A DNA stretch of 64,000 bases from NCBI GenBank assembly GCA_016208915.1, contig JACQXE010000052.1:1-64000 (forward strand). The letters run 5' to 3'. The stretch comes from Nitrospirota bacterium (GTDB lineage: Bacteria > Nitrospirota > Thermodesulfovibrionia > Thermodesulfovibrionales > UBA1546). The notes below the pieces were generated by a model that was given only the letters and a program-made list of their open reading frames with translations, was not told the DNA's origin and did no database searches. The position numbers and the translations under genes are program-made. This document shows, one piece after another, positions 37,952 through 47,646 of the stretch (its first letter is position 1; each line of letters starts with the position of its first letter).

Positions 37952-39055
37952 TTACTCTTTCCTATGTTTTTCAAGCTCCTCGCTCAATCTTCTTATCTCT
38001 TTTTTCAGTTCGTTCATCTTCAATTCTCTGTTAACAGCCATATTATAAAAGCTTTCAAGTTCTTTCACTCTATTTCTAAGTTCTTCTTCCATTTTTTTGT
38101 GCTCGGCAAGTGTGCGAAGCGACTTTATACCATACGCAAGGTCCTCTGCCAAATCTGTCAATAACCTCACTTCCTCTTCATTAAAGGCGTCAGGTTCTGG
38201 CGCATAGATATTTAATGTGCCGATGACTTCTTCATCTATGATGAGCGGAATAGCAATGGATGAAGCATAGCCCCGTTTGAGGGCTTCAGCACGCCAAGGT
38301 TCAAATTTTGGGTCGGTGAGAATATCTTTACAGATAACCGGCCTGCCTGTCTGGATAGCTGTGCCTGTAGGTCCACGCCCTCTTTCAGTGTCGGCCCATG
38401 TGATATTTACTGTCTCCAGATACCCTTCTTCATAACCATACTGTGCTACCGGACGCACAGTCTTCTTTTCGTCATGCTCAGCAAAACCGACCCAGGCCAA
38501 AAGGTACACACCTGAGTCAACGATAATGCGGCATATCTCTTTGAGGAGTTCTGATTCAGATTTGGCACGCACCAGCGCTTGATTGCATTTAGTGATTATC
38601 CTGAGCATCCAATCAAATCTGCATAACCTTTCTTCTGCCTTCTTTCGTTCCGTAATATCTTCACAGATAACGATAATAATCGGATTGCCATCAGGGCCTA
38701 TTAATGGGCGGGCGAACTCTCTTACCGGCATAATGCTCCCGTCCTTACAAACCTTGCGGAGTTCATAATGGGTGACTTCAGAGGGATTTTGTAAACACTT
38801 GGCAAGTTGCTGAAGGACAGTTTCTCTGTCGTCAGGATGTAAGATATTTAAAACTGAGCGCCCGACCAGCTCCTCAACTGTATAACCAAGTTGTTCTGTC
38901 CCAAGTTTATTGGCTGAAAGGATTATCCCTTTCGAGTCTAAACTGAAAATCATTAGCGGGTTATTTTCGTAAAGATTCCTATACCAATCCGCCAGCCTAC
39001 GCATCTCTGTCAATTCATTTATTCGCTGCTCTTTTGTCTTCTCTTCATCCTTCAT
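37952..39055 (-). CDS. PAS-GAF protein without kinase domain
   Basis: 367 residues: PAS (about 20-145), GAF (about 150-320; RPVICKDILTDPKF, IAIPLIIDEEVIGTLNIYA) and a C-terminal coiled coil ending MAVNRELKMNELKKEIRRL. No HisKA, GGDEF or HD domain. The coiled-coil tail is shared with the upstream neighbour (MAVGRELKMQEMKKEIKRL), so the two may dimerise or dock on the same kinase. The start overlaps the neighbour's stop by 4 bases. Confidence 0.85.
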   Translation of the reverse strand: MKDEEKTKEQRINELTEMRRLADWYRNLYENNPLMIFSLDSKGIILSANKLGTEQLGYTVEELVGRSVLNILHPDDRETVLQQLAKCLQNPSEVTHYELRKVCKDGSIMPVREFARPLIGPDGNPIIIVICEDITERKKAEERLCRFDWMLRIITKCNQALVRAKSESELLKEICRIIVDSGVYLLAWVGFAEHDEKKTVRPVAQYGYEEGYLETVNITWADTERGRGPTGTAIQTGRPVICKDILTDPKFEPWRAEALKRGYASSIAIPLIIDEEVIGTLNIYAPEPDAFNEEEVRLLTDLAEDLAYGIKSLRTLAEHKKMEEELRNRVKELESFYNMAVNRELKMNELKKEIRRLSEELEKHRKE

Positions 39056-40503
39056 AACATAAAACCTTCAGTTGTCTCACTTTCTTTATTATATTTTAAA
39101 AGCTCCTCGTGCAATCGTTTAATTTCTTTTTTCATCTCCTGCATCTTAAGCTCCCTGCCAACAGCCATCTCGTAAAACTTTTCAAGGTCTTCTATCTTCT
39201 TTCTGAGTTCTTTATCAGATTCTGTAATCTGTTGTTGTGCATTATGCAGTCGTGTAATATCAGTTGCTACAACAATGGAATGAAGCAGGTCGCCATTATC
39301 TTCATCAAAAACAGGGCAGTGGCTCAGATATAACCAATGCCCTGTCTCTGTCTTCACCTCAACCCACTCTGATGACGAACCTGATTTAAGTTTTTCAAGG
39401 AGTTCGGGTTCAGGAGGAAAATATTCGTAGTACTTATGTCCGATCACCTCATTAATCGGTATCCCGGCAAAGTCAGCTAAAGACTTATTAGCCCTTATGA
39501 TCGTGAGTTCTTTGTCAAGGAGCATTATTATCTCTGAGACACTGTCAAAGGTTATCTCCCATTCCTTTTTTGCCTTTGTCACATCATATAGGAGTTTATT
39601 AACCCTTTCTTCTGTATTCTTGCGCTCTGTGATATCCCTTACAACATGGATTAATCCTATAAGGTTATTGTTATTGTCAAATCTCGGGATGGCCCTTATT
39701 TCGATGAACATATTCAGATGAGGTTCAAAGATTTCAAATGTAGCAGGTGCTCCTGTCTTAAGGCAGCCGCAGCTCGGGCATCCTTCAGGAGGGGCTTCTT
39801 TGCCATGATAATACCTGAAGCACTTTGTCCCTTCATTCTTTTCGAGGAAGGGGAGTTTAAGTATCTTTTCTGCGGCCTTATTGGTGCGGATGATATTAAA
39901 ATCTTTGTCATGGACAGTTATCATATCTGTTATGGTATTAAAGGTGTCTTCCCAGTCATATCTGGCCTGCTGGACCTCCTCTTCTATCCGCTTATGTTCT
40001 GTGATATCTGTAAGTATCCCCATTACACCAATAATAGCGCCCTCAGCATTACGCATAGCTGCAGTCGAAAGGCTGATATCTATGACTGAACCATCCTTTT
40101 TCTGGCGGCGCAACTCCAGACCTCTGAACTCCTGACCTTCGTGTGTCTTTTTTCTGATTTCAAGATACTCATTCTGTTTTTCTTTAGGGACGATAGGGTT
40201 TGGATGGCCGAGCACCTCATCCTTTTTCCAGCCGAAGATGCGTTCAGCAGAAGGACTCCAGATTGTAACGTTGCCATTTATTTTAACCGCAATTATAGCC
40301 TCGGGTGAGGCCTGAATTAGTGACTGAAGATTATAGGTGGTTTCTCTAAGGGCCTGGCCTGTCTTTTTTTGCTCATGAATTGCAAATCTCGAATGAATTA
40401 CGAATATGAGGAAGCCCATTGTTAAAAAACGCATATAGATTTCATGTGGGGTTGGGGTAAATATTAGCGATAACAGGTTGCCTTTTATGGAATATAATGC
40501 CAT
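39052..40503 (-). CDS. Multi-PAS protein without kinase domain, 5' end probably frameshifted
   Basis: 483 residues as read: a short hydrophobic segment (MRFLTMGFLIFVIHS), then three PAS domains (about 60-180, 185-310 and 315-430) and the coiled-coil tail MAVGRELKMQEMKKEI. The second PAS carries GTKCFRYYHGKEAPPEGCPSCGC. A ribosome site and ATG at 40579, 7 bases after the upstream gene, start a frame (NPVLWLVIGAGIWIADSII) that joins this one if a single A is removed from the A4 run at 40493-40496. The paralogue at 29899 has the two parts fused. The true start is therefore probably 40579. Confidence 0.8.
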   Translation of the reverse strand: MALYSIKGNLLSLIFTPTPHEIYMRFLTMGFLIFVIHSRFAIHEQKKTGQALRETTYNLQSLIQASPEAIIAVKINGNVTIWSPSAERIFGWKKDEVLGHPNPIVPKEKQNEYLEIRKKTHEGQEFRGLELRRQKKDGSVIDISLSTAAMRNAEGAIIGVMGILTDITEHKRIEEEVQQARYDWEDTFNTITDMITVHDKDFNIIRTNKAAEKILKLPFLEKNEGTKCFRYYHGKEAPPEGCPSCGCLKTGAPATFEIFEPHLNMFIEIRAIPRFDNNNNLIGLIHVVRDITERKNTEERVNKLLYDVTKAKKEWEITFDSVSEIIMLLDKELTIIRANKSLADFAGIPINEVIGHKYYEYFPPEPELLEKLKSGSSSEWVEVKTETGHWLYLSHCPVFDEDNGDLLHSIVVATDITRLHNAQQQITESDKELRKKIEDLEKFYEMAVGRELKMQEMKKEIKRLHEELLKYNKESETTEGFML

Positions 40504-40579
40504 TTATGATGGAGTCAGCAATCCATATCCCGGCTCCGATTACGAGCCATAATACAGGATTATGTCTGTTCAGATGCAT
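40494..40579 (-). other. Out-of-frame 5' extension of the multi-PAS gene
   Basis: An ATG at 40579 preceded by AGGA codes for MHLNRHNPVLWLVIGAGIW and on to IFHK, a membrane helix that matches the start of the kinase at 29899. It then goes out of frame at an A4 run. This is either a real 1-base frameshift or a sequencing error. Confidence 0.65.
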
Positions 40580-40586
40580 GAATGTC

Positions 40587-43136
40587 CTATCTTTCTAATA
40601 TCTTTCTGATCTTGTTTATGAGTTCATTAGGCGATATGGGTTTCTGGATGAAATTAAGCTTTTCTTCCATCAGGTATTTTTTGTTAACAAGTTCGGATGA
40701 GTACCCGCTTACAAAGATTGCCCTGATTCCGGGTTTTATTTTTGCTATCTCTTCGTATGCCTTTTCCCCGCTTTTTTGGGGCATTATTACGTCTAATAAG
40801 AGAAGGTCAATGCTGTCTTTGTTCTCTGTGAATTTGTCTACCGCATCCTTGCCGTTTGCCGCTTCTATGACAGAATATCCTGCGCTTTCAATAACTGCCT
40901 TCATTATCTTTCTGACGTCAGCATCATCCTCAGCAATAAGGATTGTCCCAGTGCCTTTAGATATAACTGGGTGGATTACGGTTTGCGCATCTGCCGGCTT
41001 TGTCCCTTGCAGAGGGAGATATATCCTGAAGGTTGTGCCTTTGCCCTGTTTGCTGTAGCAGTCAATATATCCATTATGCTGTTTTATTATCCCGTAAACT
41101 ATTGCAAGCCCGAGGCCTGTGCCTTTGCCTACCTCTTTGGTTGTGAAGAACGGCTCGAATATCTTCTCCCTCGTTTTTTTATCCATGCCAATGCCTGTGT
41201 CTGTTACTGATATAAGAGCATACCTGCCTTTTTTTCCGTAGCCGTGTGACCTTATGTATTCTTCATCCATTATCACAAGGTGTGTTGCAATGGCGAGCGT
41301 TCCTCCGTCAGGCATTGCATCCCTTGAATTTGTGCACAGGTTTATCAAAACCTGCTCTATGGATGTTGTGTCAATGACTGCTGTCAAATCTTCTTTTGAG
41401 ACTATGAGTTTGAATTCAATGTTCTCTGTCAGGAGACTTGAAAGCAGTTGTTCAACCTTCTTTATTGTCTCATTTATATTTACAGGCGCTGGTTTGCTAA
41501 TCTTTTTCCTGCTGAATGAAAGGAGCCCCTGAGTAAGGGCCGCTGCCCTTTCCGCTGAATTCAATATCTGTTCTGCATAATGTTTCATGGGGTCGTCTGT
41601 TTTTACCTTTGTGAGCATAAGATGCCCGTAGCCGATTATGGCGCTCAGTATATTGTTGAAATCATGGGCAATCCCCCCTGCAAGAATTCCTACTGCCTCT
41701 ATTTTTTGAGAATGACGCAACTGTGTCTCGAGTATGGTTCTCTCTGTTATATTGTTGAATATCTCAATAACCGAGGTGATCTTTCCTGATTCATCTTTCA
41801 TTGGAAAGGCCCTTATCTCCAAATAGATAGGGTTCCCTTCTTTATCAAAGTGCATATGCGTGGCTGTGGAAGGCAGCCCTGTCTCGAAGGTCTGCTTTAC
41901 AGGACATTCTTCGCCAATCTCATAACAGGGCCGGTGGCTGTGGTGCGATATCTCATAGCAGGTTTTGTCCTGCATGTTTTCCAGCGGTATCTCTGTCTGA
42001 ATGCAGTAGGCAGGGTTTGCAGTCAGTATCCTGTAATTGGGAGATATGACTACAAGTCCTTCATTAATGCTTCCGAATATATGTTTTATAAACTCTTTGG
42101 ACTGTTTGCGTGCAGTGATATCTCTGAATATGCCGCGTGTGGATATAAATTTTCCGTCTATTATCTTTGGGCTGATATTGCCCTCAACATGGATTTTCCG
42201 CCTGTTTTTTGCTACAAATATTGTCTCGAGGTTTTCGAGAGGTTTCCCTTTCTTTACCTGCTCGAACAATTCCACGCAGTGAGGTATTGTGTCCTTATCC
42301 AGTATATCCATTAAGGTGAGATTTTTTATTTCTTCATCTGAATATCCGAGGATATCTTTCCACTTTTTGTTTACATATATGAATCTTGCATTTTCATCAA
42401 TTGTCTGAATCAGGTCATTCGCATTTTCTAAGATGTCTCTGTATTTTCCCTCTGATTCCCTTAATGCTGCTTCCATCTTTTTCTTTTCTGTTATATCCCT
42501 TGCGATTTCTATGCCTGCTGTGATATTCCCTGCCGCATCTTTTAAAGAAGAGGCGGTAATTTCAACGTAACGTATGCCTTTTTCTGTTGTGGTATGCCTT
42601 TCTGCTGTATGAATCCTGCCGTCTTTGAATGTTTCAGCCATAGGACAGCCATTGCATATATTTTGATTGTTTTCGTATGCCTTGTAACAGTATTCGCCGA
42701 TGTGTTCGCCTAAAAGTTCTTTGTGCCGCTGATTCTGATAGAGGACTTTGAAACTGGTATCCTGAATGCTTATGCCGTCTCCGGCTGCTTCAATAATTGC
42801 ATTTGATTTATACTTCTCTTCTGCAAGTGCAGCCTCAGTTGAGTATATGGAGAGAAAATATCCCCTTATCCGCAGGACGCCAAAAAGCATCAGCGCTGAT
42901 ATGGCAAGCGCGATTAATTCAGGGGTGTCAACCCTTATCTCTTTGCCTGAGGTCAGGGCAGATATAAAGGATACTGCACGGCGGCCTGCCATAAGGCCCA
43001 TTGCTAATGAGATAAGTATCCATGCTGATTTTCTTCGGGTAATGCGTATTAAAAGGAGCGCTGCTATTGCGGCTGTAAGCTGTATGCCTATAGAGAACAG
43101 AAACAAGACAATGGAGATAAGATTTTCTCCTGTCAT
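40587..43136 (-). CDS. Hybrid histidine kinase, first gene of the signalling operon
   Basis: 849 residues: about three membrane helices (1-95), three PAS domains (about 105-235, 240-360, 365-490), HisKA with [14 protein letters not shown], HATPase ([18 protein letters not shown]) and a receiver (about 730-849; [13 protein letters not shown]). The first PAS has [19 protein letters not shown] and the third [23 protein letters not shown]. No periplasmic sensor domain is present, so the signal is sensed in the membrane or cytoplasm. No gene lies in the 93 bp upstream before rluD. Confidence 0.92.
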   Translation of the reverse strand: MTGENLISIVLFLFSIGIQLTAAIAALLLIRITRRKSAWILISLAMGLMAGRRAVSFISALTSGKEIRVDTPELIALAISALMLFGVLRIRGYFLSIYSTEAALAEEKYKSNAIIEAAGDGISIQDTSFKVLYQNQRHKELLGEHIGEYCYKAYENNQNICNGCPMAETFKDGRIHTAERHTTTEKGIRYVEITASSLKDAAGNITAGIEIARDITEKKKMEAALRESEGKYRDILENANDLIQTIDENARFIYVNKKWKDILGYSDEEIKNLTLMDILDKDTIPHCVELFEQVKKGKPLENLETIFVAKNRRKIHVEGNISPKIIDGKFISTRGIFRDITARKQSKEFIKHIFGSINEGLVVISPNYRILTANPAYCIQTEIPLENMQDKTCYEISHHSHRPCYEIGEECPVKQTFETGLPSTATHMHFDKEGNPIYLEIRAFPMKDESGKITSVIEIFNNITERTILETQLRHSQKIEAVGILAGGIAHDFNNILSAIIGYGHLMLTKVKTDDPMKHYAEQILNSAERAAALTQGLLSFSRKKISKPAPVNINETIKKVEQLLSSLLTENIEFKLIVSKEDLTAVIDTTSIEQVLINLCTNSRDAMPDGGTLAIATHLVIMDEEYIRSHGYGKKGRYALISVTDTGIGMDKKTREKIFEPFFTTKEVGKGTGLGLAIVYGIIKQHNGYIDCYSKQGKGTTFRIYLPLQGTKPADAQTVIHPVISKGTGTILIAEDDADVRKIMKAVIESAGYSVIEAANGKDAVDKFTENKDSIDLLLLDVIMPQKSGEKAYEEIAKIKPGIRAIFVSGYSSELVNKKYLMEEKLNFIQKPISPNELINKIRKILER

Positions 43137-43229
43137 TTTATCTTAGAGTTTTCTCATAGAAATTATCATAAATATAATTTTATGTTTCTCTTCTTGCCAT
43201 ATTATAGCACATGAAAAAGACCCGTCAAG

Positions 43230-44159
43230 TTAATTGCGCAATTGCATTATCTTCTCTTCCATGTCTGCAGGCAGAGGGCTGTGGAATTCGAGATATCCGC
43301 CTGTAACAGGGTGCACGAATCCAAGAAGTTCTGCATGAAGCATCTGTCTCGGAAATGTTATTTTCTCCCCTGACTTCATAGCTATTTCCACTTTTTTCCC
43401 ATAAGTCCTGTCGCCAAGCAGGGGATGGCCTATTGAAGAGAAATGTACCCGTATCTGATGTGTCCGGCCTGTTTTTATCTGCGCCTCTATGAGTGCGGCA
43501 TTATGAAATCTTTCTATCACGCTCCACAGGGTAGATGCCTTCTTGCCTTTTTTAACCCTTGTTGACATTTTTTTCCTGTCAGATGCAGATCTTCCTATGG
43601 ATGATGATATCTCTCCCTGGTCTTCTTTGGGATGGCCGTATATTAGGGCAAGGTATCTTTTTTTTATTGTGCGCTGCCTGAACTGTTCAGCAAGACCGTA
43701 GTATGCCTTGTCATCAAGAGCCACAACCATGATTCCTGAGGTGTCTTTATCAAGCCTGTGCACAACCCCGGGCCTTAAGGGCCCGCCTGTTTTTGCAAGC
43801 TTCTTGCAGTGATATGAAAGGGCATTCATCAGCGTGCCTCTTCTGTGCCCTGCAGCAGGATATACAACCATGCCAGGAGGCTTGTTCACCACAATGAGAT
43901 GCGCATCTTTATAGAGTATTTCAACAGGGATGTTCTCGGGGGTGAGACTATGCTGCTTTTCTTCGGGCCTTGTGACGGCAATTGTGTCGCCTGTCTTTGC
44001 CCTGTAGTTCCGGATAACCGCTTTTGAATTGACAAGCAGCAAGCCTTTTTCTATAAGCCTCTGTATCTGGGAACGGCTGACGCCTGTCTTTTCAGCAGCC
44101 AATATATCTATACGTTTCCCTGAATCCTCTGCAAAAACATTTATCTTCTGGGATTGCAT
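43230..44159 (-). CDS. rluD: RluD-family 23S rRNA pseudouridine synthase
   Basis: A 309-residue enzyme of the RluA family. The N-terminal S4 domain (KRIDILAAEKTGVSRSQIQRLIEKG) is followed by the catalytic domain with VVHRLDKDTSGIMVVA, which holds the catalytic Asp. The distal IKTGRTHQIRVH and GHPLLGD are family hallmarks. Length and S4 domain favour RluD, which modifies helix 69, over RluA or RluC, but the site is inferred. Confidence 0.9.
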   Translation of the reverse strand: MQSQKINVFAEDSGKRIDILAAEKTGVSRSQIQRLIEKGLLLVNSKAVIRNYRAKTGDTIAVTRPEEKQHSLTPENIPVEILYKDAHLIVVNKPPGMVVYPAAGHRRGTLMNALSYHCKKLAKTGGPLRPGVVHRLDKDTSGIMVVALDDKAYYGLAEQFRQRTIKKRYLALIYGHPKEDQGEISSSIGRSASDRKKMSTRVKKGKKASTLWSVIERFHNAALIEAQIKTGRTHQIRVHFSSIGHPLLGDRTYGKKVEIAMKSGEKITFPRQMLHAELLGFVHPVTGGYLEFHSPLPADMEEKIMQLRN

Positions 44160-44211
44160 CTCAGGTTAATTTTAACCTAAATTGCATATATTAATTGCAT
44201 ACATTTTTTTG

Positions 44212-44241
44212 TTTACACATCTGGTTTTATGGAGCTATACT
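44212..44241 (+). promoter_or_regulatory. Candidate promoter of bamA-skp
   Basis: -35 TTTACA (44212-44217), 18-bp spacer, -10 TATACT (44236-44241), about 40 bases before the bamA ATG. An inverted repeat aggttaa-tt-ttaacct at 44163-44178, in the gap to rluD, may be an operator. Confidence 0.5.
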
Positions 44242-44281
44242 AACACGCTAATTCTGTTTTAGAAGGTCAGGGGGAGTAATT

Positions 44282-46537
44282 ATGAAAAAGAAAGAAGCCT
44301 TGTTTTTTTATTTCATTCTCACAATTATTTTTGCAGCATACGGGTTCAATGCGTCTGCAGAGGAGCTTCCATTAGTAAAATTTATCGAGGTCCAAGGGCT
44401 TAAAAGGATAGATGAAGGCGCTGTAAAATCAAGGATAACGCAGAAGACAGGAGAAAACCTCGCGAGTGAAAAGACTGCAAACGATATAAAAAATATATAC
44501 AAGATGGGCTACTTTGATAACGTGCGGGTTGAGATAGAGCCTTTTGAAGGCGGGATAAAACTCATCTACATTATAAGGGAAAAGCCGACCATTATAAAAA
44601 TAGACTTTCAGGGGAATGAGAAACTTGAGGATTCAAAACTAAAGGAAAAGATAACGATAACCCCCAATTCCATCGCTGATACTGTGCTGATACAGGACAA
44701 TGCTGCAAGACTCCACGCTTTTTACGAGGAAGAAGGCTACTATCTTTCGAATGTTGTGCCTGTCGTGAAAAGGATAAGCGACGATGAGATAGCTCTTACC
44801 TATCAGATAAAAGAGGGCCCGAAGGTAAAGATACGAAAGATAAATATCGAAGGGAATAAGGCATTTTCTCAGAGAGAGCTTAAAAAAATTATGAAGACCG
44901 GAGAGTGGTGGATATTTTCCTTTGTGACATCTTCCGGATACTATACGAAGGGGGAGATGAATACAGACATAGAGAGGATAAGAGACCATTACTTTAATAA
45001 CGGATACGTCAAAGTTGTTGTGGCAGACCCCAGTATCCAGCTTGCAGAGGACAAGGAAGGGATGGCAATTAACATCAGGATATCTGAAGGAGAACAGTAC
45101 AGGATATCATCCATAGAGATGTCGGGGAACAAGGCGTTTTCTGAGGATGAACTCAGGGGAAAGATAAAGTCTTCCATAAATCAGGTCTTCAGCAGGGCCT
45201 CTCTCAGAAAAGATATTGCGGCAATGACAGAGATATATGCAGAAAAGGGCTATGCGCTTGTGAGCATATATCCTGACATATCACCTGATGACGCCAAAAA
45301 AGAGGTTAAGGTAACCTTCAGGATAGATGAGGGTGCTATCTTCAGGCTAGGCAGGATAGAGATATCAGGGAATGTAAAGACAAGGGATAAGGTTATACGA
45401 AGAGAGGTGAGGCTTGATGAGGGAGAGATATTCAACGGCGCCCTTTTCAAGAGGAGTTATGAGAGGATTACTAACCTGAATTTTTTTGAATCCGTAGATA
45501 TGCAGCCACGTCCGAGACCTGAAGAAAAAATTGTTGATGTTGATATAAAGGTGAAGGAAAGGCCGACAGGTTTTCTCAGTGTCGGCGGGGGGTATAGTTC
45601 TGTTGATAAGTTTGTTGCAATGGTCGATCTGACGCAAGGCAACCTTTTCGGCAAAGGCCAGTATATAAAGCTCAAGGGAGAGCTTGGCGGAAGAAGCACG
45701 TTTTATGAGCTTGCATTCAGGGATCCGTGGTTTATGGATAAACCTGTCTCATTCGGGACGAGCATATACAAAACCATGAGAGATTTTCTGCAATATCACA
45801 GAAAAGCGATAGGGTTTGATGTTTCTTTCGGAAAGAGCTTTTCTGAGTACTGGAAGGGCGATATTACATACAACTATGAAAATGCGACAATATATGATGT
45901 GGATTCAGCCGCATCATCAACTGTAAAAGAACAGGAAGGCAAAAAGGTAACAAGCAGCATTACCCCTGCAATAGTAAGGGATTCAAGGGATAATTTTCTC
46001 GACACACATAAAGGCTCGAAGAATTCTCTGTATGTAACTTATGCAGGACTTGGCGGAGACAATAATTTTGTAAAAAGTGTGGTCGAATCTGCATGGTTCT
46101 TTCCTGTAAGCGAAAACACTACTGTCTCCCTCAGAGGCCGCTACGGCTATGCAACAGGTATTTCAGGAAAGCCTTTACCATTGTATGAAAGATTTTATGT
46201 GGGTGGTATATACACTGTCCGCGGGCTCGGTTTCGGCGAGGCAGGGCCGAGAGATTCCGGCGACAATGTTATAGGCGGGACAAAGGAGTTAATCTTCAAT
46301 GCAGAGTACATATTCCCTCTCATAAGCGACATCAGGCTTAAAGGAGTCGCTTTTTTTGATGCAGGCAAGGCATACGATTCTTCAGAGGACTTTGGAAACC
46401 TGAGGCATACAGCAGGCGCTGGGTTCCGTTGGATTTCGCCGATAGGTCCTCTGAGGCTGGAGTGGGGATACAATATAGATCCCAAACCGGGTGAGAGCAA
46501 GGGAAGATGGGAATTCACATTCGGGACGTTTTTCTGA
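44282..46537 (+). CDS. bamA: Outer-membrane protein assembly factor BamA
   Basis: Inserts beta-barrel proteins into the outer membrane. 751 residues: signal peptide (about 1-25, ending ASA), POTRA repeats (about 26-360, five by spacing; for example VEIEPFEGGIKLIYIIREKP and GYYLSNVVPVV) and a 16-strand barrel (about 370-751) with RGLGFGEAGPRD, the usual (V/I)RGF-type loop motif. The protein ends in Phe, as barrel proteins do. GGGGGAG precedes the ATG. skp follows, as in many Gram-negatives. Confidence 0.95.
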   Translation: MKKKEALFFYFILTIIFAAYGFNASAEELPLVKFIEVQGLKRIDEGAVKSRITQKTGENLASEKTANDIKNIYKMGYFDNVRVEIEPFEGGIKLIYIIREKPTIIKIDFQGNEKLEDSKLKEKITITPNSIADTVLIQDNAARLHAFYEEEGYYLSNVVPVVKRISDDEIALTYQIKEGPKVKIRKINIEGNKAFSQRELKKIMKTGEWWIFSFVTSSGYYTKGEMNTDIERIRDHYFNNGYVKVVVADPSIQLAEDKEGMAINIRISEGEQYRISSIEMSGNKAFSEDELRGKIKSSINQVFSRASLRKDIAAMTEIYAEKGYALVSIYPDISPDDAKKEVKVTFRIDEGAIFRLGRIEISGNVKTRDKVIRREVRLDEGEIFNGALFKRSYERITNLNFFESVDMQPRPRPEEKIVDVDIKVKERPTGFLSVGGGYSSVDKFVAMVDLTQGNLFGKGQYIKLKGELGGRSTFYELAFRDPWFMDKPVSFGTSIYKTMRDFLQYHRKAIGFDVSFGKSFSEYWKGDITYNYENATIYDVDSAASSTVKEQEGKKVTSSITPAIVRDSRDNFLDTHKGSKNSLYVTYAGLGGDNNFVKSVVESAWFFPVSENTTVSLRGRYGYATGISGKPLPLYERFYVGGIYTVRGLGFGEAGPRDSGDNVIGGTKELIFNAEYIFPLISDIRLKGVAFFDAGKAYDSSEDFGNLRHTAGAGFRWISPIGPLRLEWGYNIDPKPGESKGRWEFTFGTFF

Positions 46538-46563
46538 GATAAGCTATCTGAAAACGGATTAAA

Positions 46564-46589
46564 GGCTGAGAGCTGACAGCTTGATGCGC
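46564..46589. repeat. Short heptad-like tract between bamA and skp
   Basis: Reads gctgaga, gctgaca, gcttgat in 7-base steps. It lies in the 72-bp gap and is weaker than the other tracts. Confidence 0.35.
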
Positions 46590-46609
46590 ATAAAATAAAG
46601 GAGGAAAGA

Positions 46610-47173
46610 ATGAAAAGGACAGTGTTGATGTTTATTATGGTCTTGCTCGTTGCTGCAACTGCAGCAGCATCAGAACAGTTCAAGGTAGGTGTTATTGATC
46701 TTCAGCGCGCGGTGATTGAGTCAGAGGGAGGCAAGAAGGCAAGAAGCGATTTTGAATCACTGATCAAAACAAAACAGGCAGTAGCTGATGAAAAGGCGAA
46801 TGCCATAGATAAACTCAAGGCAGATTTGGACAAACAGGCATCAGTCCTTTCTGCAGACGCAAAGAAAGCAAAGGAAGAGGAACTGGATAAGCTGATGAGG
46901 GATTACCAGAGACTTGTTAATGATGCACAGGCAGATATAAAGAAGAAAGAAGGCGAATTGACAGAGGCGATACTCAAGGATATCCATGAGATCATTGGCG
47001 CCTTTGCACAGGAAGAGGGCTATGACATTGTATTGCCGAAAGATTTATCGGTCTATTCGAAGAAGGAGATTGACATTACTGACATCATTGTGAAGAAATT
47101 CAATGAGTCAAAAGAGAAATCAAAGGAAGAACCAAAGGAAAAATCAAAGGAAAAACCCAAAGGGAAGAAATAG
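46610..47173 (+). CDS. skp: Skp/OmpH-family periplasmic chaperone
   Basis: 187 residues: signal peptide (MKRTVLMFIMVLLVAATAAA), VGVIDLQRAVIESEGGKKA and a long coiled coil (about 50-120), typical of Skp, which carries unfolded outer-membrane proteins to BamA. The C-terminal tail is a low-complexity run of KEKSKEEPKEK type, longer than in E. coli Skp. A strong AAGGAGG precedes the ATG. Confidence 0.88.
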   Translation: MKRTVLMFIMVLLVAATAAASEQFKVGVIDLQRAVIESEGGKKARSDFESLIKTKQAVADEKANAIDKLKADLDKQASVLSADAKKAKEEELDKLMRDYQRLVNDAQADIKKKEGELTEAILKDIHEIIGAFAQEEGYDIVLPKDLSVYSKKEIDITDIIVKKFNESKEKSKEEPKEKSKEKPKGKK

Positions 47174-47285
47174 GATTAAATCTGATTGCATCTTGGCTCC
47201 TGAAGAGTGATATTTCCATAATGAGTTTTAGTTTAATATAACACCGGACAAAGGTGTTGACCTTTTTGATTATTTTATGATTCAA

Positions 47286-47352
47286 TATAATTGAAGTTTC
47301 GGAAGTTTTTGTAGTGGCAAGCCGCAGAGACTTTGGACTTTGCGGTTTTTTT
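47286..47352 (+). promoter_or_regulatory. Cold-shock gene leader with hairpin and T-run
   Basis: A TATAAT at 47286-47291 would start transcription near 47298 and give a leader of about 110 bases. Within it an 8-bp stem (ccgcagag/ctttgcgg, 47322-47345) is followed by seven T (47346-47352), which looks like a terminator placed before the gene. It could be an attenuator or temperature-responsive leader; that is inferred. Confidence 0.5.
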
Positions 47353-47408
47353 ATTGCAAAAGTTCCGTAATCTTAAATCTTTATCTTTTTTGAAGGAGGT
47401 ACAGCACA

Positions 47409-47609
47409 GTGGCAAAGGGTACAGTCAAATGGTTCAATGAGTCCAAGGGTTTCGGATTCATCACCAAGGAAGACGGAGGAGATGTGTTTGTCCATTATTC
47501 TGATATCCAGATTAATGGTTTCAAGTCTCTGTCTGAAGGCCAGAGCGTGAGCTTTGAGGTTGTTGACGGGCCAAAGGGTCCTAAGGCAACGAACGTAACA
47601 AAAGCGTAG
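47409..47609 (+). CDS. Cold-shock domain protein (CspA family)
   Basis: A 66-residue single CSD. RNP1 is [11 protein letters not shown] and RNP2 is DVFVHYSDI; it starts [11 protein letters not shown]. It binds single-stranded nucleic acid and melts RNA structure. The start is a GTG with GAAGGAGG upstream. The structured leader before it fits post-transcriptional control. Confidence 0.95.
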   Translation: MAKGTVKWFNESKGFGFITKEDGGDVFVHYSDIQINGFKSLSEGQSVSFEVVDGPKGPKATNVTKA

Positions 47610-47646
47610 AACAAACATAGGCAGGCGCTGGTCTTCCGGCGCCTGC

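Noticed and set aside
28832..43136. Numerous plus-strand ORFs within the signalling operon
   Set aside because: They are antisense shadows of long, motif-rich minus-strand genes and have no recognisable domains of their own.
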